In this document: one piece after another, positions 61,561 to 64,000 of the stretch | Layout of the letters: the number at the start of each line of letters is the position of its first letter | Position numbering within the stretch: the stretch's first letter is position 1 | Assembly: GCF_016086655.4 (NCBI RefSeq) | Contig: NC_052134.2 | Coordinates: 3,348,001 to 3,412,000 of the forward strand | Reading direction: 5' to 3' | Source of the DNA: Lepeophtheirus salmonis | Taxonomy: Eukaryota; Arthropoda; Copepoda; Siphonostomatoida; Caligidae | DNA length: 64,000 bases | Position numbers and translations under genes: made by a program | The notes under the pieces: generated by a model | Database searches by the model: none | Told to the model about the DNA's origin: nothing | What the model saw: the letters and a program-made list of their open reading frames with translations, nothing else

Positions 61561-63636
61561 ATCTAATGTATAATTTTTGTTGAAGGTTTAACTTTAATTT
61601 TGTTACTAGCATAAATTTCTTAGAGCTAGCTACAAATGAAGATGATTTATCATTTATTAAAATTTTTGATGCCCTTATTCCCTCATTCTCCCCATAAAAT
61701 CAAAAATCTCAAATATATTATTTTTTCTATAACTTAGTGATGTTTGGGATTCTCTTAAAGGGTGATAATATTTGTGCTATTCATATCAAGAGCTTTAATT
61801 TGATGGACAGACCAAGAACAAAGTCAATAAATCAAAACGACACTTTCTTTCCTATCAAAATTCCATTTTTTTCTCTTGGTATCTGTATAGTATTATAATC
61901 ATTTAATCATATATTTATACTATTTGATAAATATTTGACAGTATGTTTTTTTTTTCAATTTATCAAACAACTTTTTTTCTTTGGAAAGAAAAAAATCAAA
62001 ACAAAAGTTTAGTCAGGGGGAGTGGGTGTAGCATTTCCCCCTGTAGTCAAGGGCTTGAATGTGAATAATGATGAAATGGGGGCATGAACAAGCTAAATAC
62101 TATCCGCATGGTGGTGTGACAGTATGTGGGCTTGTAGGCGCAACCTAAATATACTAAAAAGTTTATTCCTTTTTAGTTAATTTTTCTTGCACTCCAAATA
62201 CAATTTTGAATAACCAAATTAAAAATATATTAAATCATATCATCATACAGAGTGTTGTACTATTTCGCCACAAGGCAGTGCACGACTCTTGATCGTTTTG
62301 TAAATAAACTAATGTGAGTAAACAATGTTCATTCCCCATTGACCAACTACTAAGTGATTATTGGCCTTTTTCTGTCTCCTGATTTTTGAGCGATAAAATA
62401 AAGATTTCATTGTATTTGATTATCTACAAGAAGGTTTATGAGCACTTCTCTAACTAATACCCATGATTATTGTACTCCAAAGAATTACAATACAGTATAT
62501 ACATGTATTCAAGTACTAGATTTTCAATTTGAAGAAAACTTTAAAAATAAAGTTTTTGTTTTACATTTAAAAAAAAAAAAAATGGATCTATTACAAATTT
62601 ATGAATCATCTCATTGCAGAAGTATAATTGAAAAAAATTACATTTGATCGTACCTTGTTCAACCGCAAATAGTTCAAGTTAACACTAGAACGACGGTGGG
62701 ATAACACTCCCCCCCCCTTTTATTGGACATATGATCTCAAAAAGGATCCCACGAAAGTTTCAAACCTATGCTGGCCAAAAACTATATTGTAAGTTTATAA
62801 TTCAATAACAATTAAAACATAATTAAATATAAAAAAACTGTCAAAAGAATGAATTTTAATTTGTCTGAAAACAAATATTGTTCCCTAATTGGTCTAGCAG
62901 TTCAAGCGGTTCCTGCTCTTGAACTGTTAGAAGCAGTACCGTCACTGTAATATATTGCTTATTGGTCTTAGATTTAGATTATGGATCCAGGTCCGCTACT
63001 AAGCTTGTCGGGGGCCTTTAATATTTCTTAAGCTAGGGTTTCCCAAACTTACTAAGCCAAGATCCTCCTACACTAATTTTTTTTAGCTGAGGTCAACTTC
63101 ACATGAAATATCTGTATGTCTGTTTAGATTGTTAACAATAATCAGTTCTCCATCTTCTTGCACCTTCCTTCACGGCCGCCCCACTTTGAAAGATATTCTC
63201 TTGAGCAACCTTAATTTTCAGGGACCCTGCTGGAATTGAGAGTACTACTCACTCAGTGTATAAGCTAGCTGCAGCCCTGTTTGTATCTAATATCATTTCC
63301 TGGATCTTAATTTTCTGGCGAAGTCCATTTTTTTGGGTGCCTGTTATCAAAACTGAGGCTGTATAAAAAAGAACCGTGACTGAAGTATTGAACCAAGACC
63401 GACAAAAATGAAATGAAAGAAACAAGACCGATAGAACCGCTGAATCTGAACTGGACACAACCATGCCTAGTACATGCTTGAACAAGTATAAATCAGCGGG
63501 TGCAAAAATGATTCCACCATCCTCTGAGGAAGCATAACTTTCTTAAAATGAATAAAAAAACTATGGCACCGTAAGTTCCTCTACACCAAGGTTAATGGAA
63601 ATAGAAGGTCAGACCCTCATGTAATCGGGCTTGCTG
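61561..63636. other. Non-coding region with possible hAT-type terminus
   Basis: ctagggtttcccaaacttac at 63033-63052 resembles hAT element ends, but the opposite end and target duplication were not found. A 78-codon minus-strand frame at 63249-63485 has no recognisable domain. Confidence 0.3.
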
Positions 63637-63832
63637 GAATTTTCAATTTGATGTTTCTTACCAACTGCTAGGTAAGAGAGGCAGGTTTAGACAAAACATG
63701 CAACCAATCATAATCTATGACGTCAATATTACTAGAATTTTCAATTTGATGTATCGTACCGACTGCTTGGTAAGAAAGACAGATTTAAAAAAACACACAA
63801 CCACTCATACACTATGATGTCAATATTAAGAA
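63637..63832 (+). repeat. Two-copy tandem duplication, 98-base period
   Basis: Units 63637-63734 and 63735-63832 share gaattttcaatttgatgt, accRactgcttggtaagaRa, and a tatgaYgtcaatatt end with roughly one change in eight bases. An imperfect inverted pair (ttaccaactgc/taggtaag) lies inside each unit. Confidence 0.85.
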
Positions 63833-64000
63833 TTATGGGGGAAGTAAAACATTAGTCGGTCACATGTTATGGTATAATCGTGTATTTCTTTTCACCTTGC
63901 TCTTGACGTAGTATTCATCTACACATTTTTTTTTTGAAGGATAACGTTTCAAAATCAGATAATATTTTACGGTGAATTTCCAAAAGACGACCGATTTTTT

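Noticed and set aside
63033..63590. tagggtttcccaaact-type terminus suggesting another hAT element
   Set aside because: No opposite terminus, target duplication or transposase remnant was found; kept only as a note.
1..64000. CRISPR arrays, operons, bacterial promoters and ribosome-binding sites
   Set aside because: Spliced animal genes show that the DNA is eukaryotic; the only regular short repeats are the minisatellite arrays, which lack unique spacers of constant length.
1..64000. tRNA and rRNA genes
   Set aside because: None could be recognised by eye; a covariance-model scan would be decisive and could not be run here.

Overview
The window looks like animal nuclear DNA, most likely from a crustacean and perhaps a parasitic copepod such as a salmon louse. 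The support is strongly AT-rich sequence, animal genes split by short GT-AG introns (mostly 60-100 bases), and many decayed Tc1/mariner transposons of the DD37D kind. The species is an inference; the animal-type gene structure is seen directly.

Gene block, 1 to about 11,530. Four host genes are supported by exon-by-exon reading. A TOE1-type deadenylase runs off the left edge on the minus strand (first two exons). A TRUB2-type pseudouridine synthase (1571-2452, 3 exons) is divergent from it. A two-intron gene for an N-myristoylated, cystin-like protein follows (3519-4603). A complete nine-exon NAA25, the auxiliary subunit of N-terminal acetyltransferase B, fills 7565-11527. TOE1 and TRUB2 both act on RNA and share a roughly 1.15 kb divergent promoter region.

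Repeat-rich region, about 11,530 to 64,000. No intact conserved host gene was recognised here. It holds a THAP-like zinc-finger fragment (15724) and, just after it, a hAT transposon with a perfect 8-bp target duplication (16061-18184). It also holds eight Tc1/mariner transposase copies. Three keep both terminal inverted repeats and TA flanks but have lost the middle of the transposase; the others are decayed fragments. Non-LTR retrotransposon debris (reverse transcriptase at about 54.6 kb and related C-terminal pieces at 49-50 and 57-59.5 kb) lies further right, along with fragments of an uncharacterised multicopy protein family (60.4-61.6 kb).

Several dispersed repeat families can be traced by comparing parts of the window with each other: a GCCTTG-rich minisatellite element at three loci, a 200-400 bp repeat at seven loci, and smaller families. 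A few coding-like stretches of unknown identity remain (22400-22757, 41101-41952, 42134-42337). I saw no convincing new multi-gene system. The most interesting points are the internally deleted mariner series, the minisatellite-bearing family, the cystin-like gene and the unidentified coding remnants.
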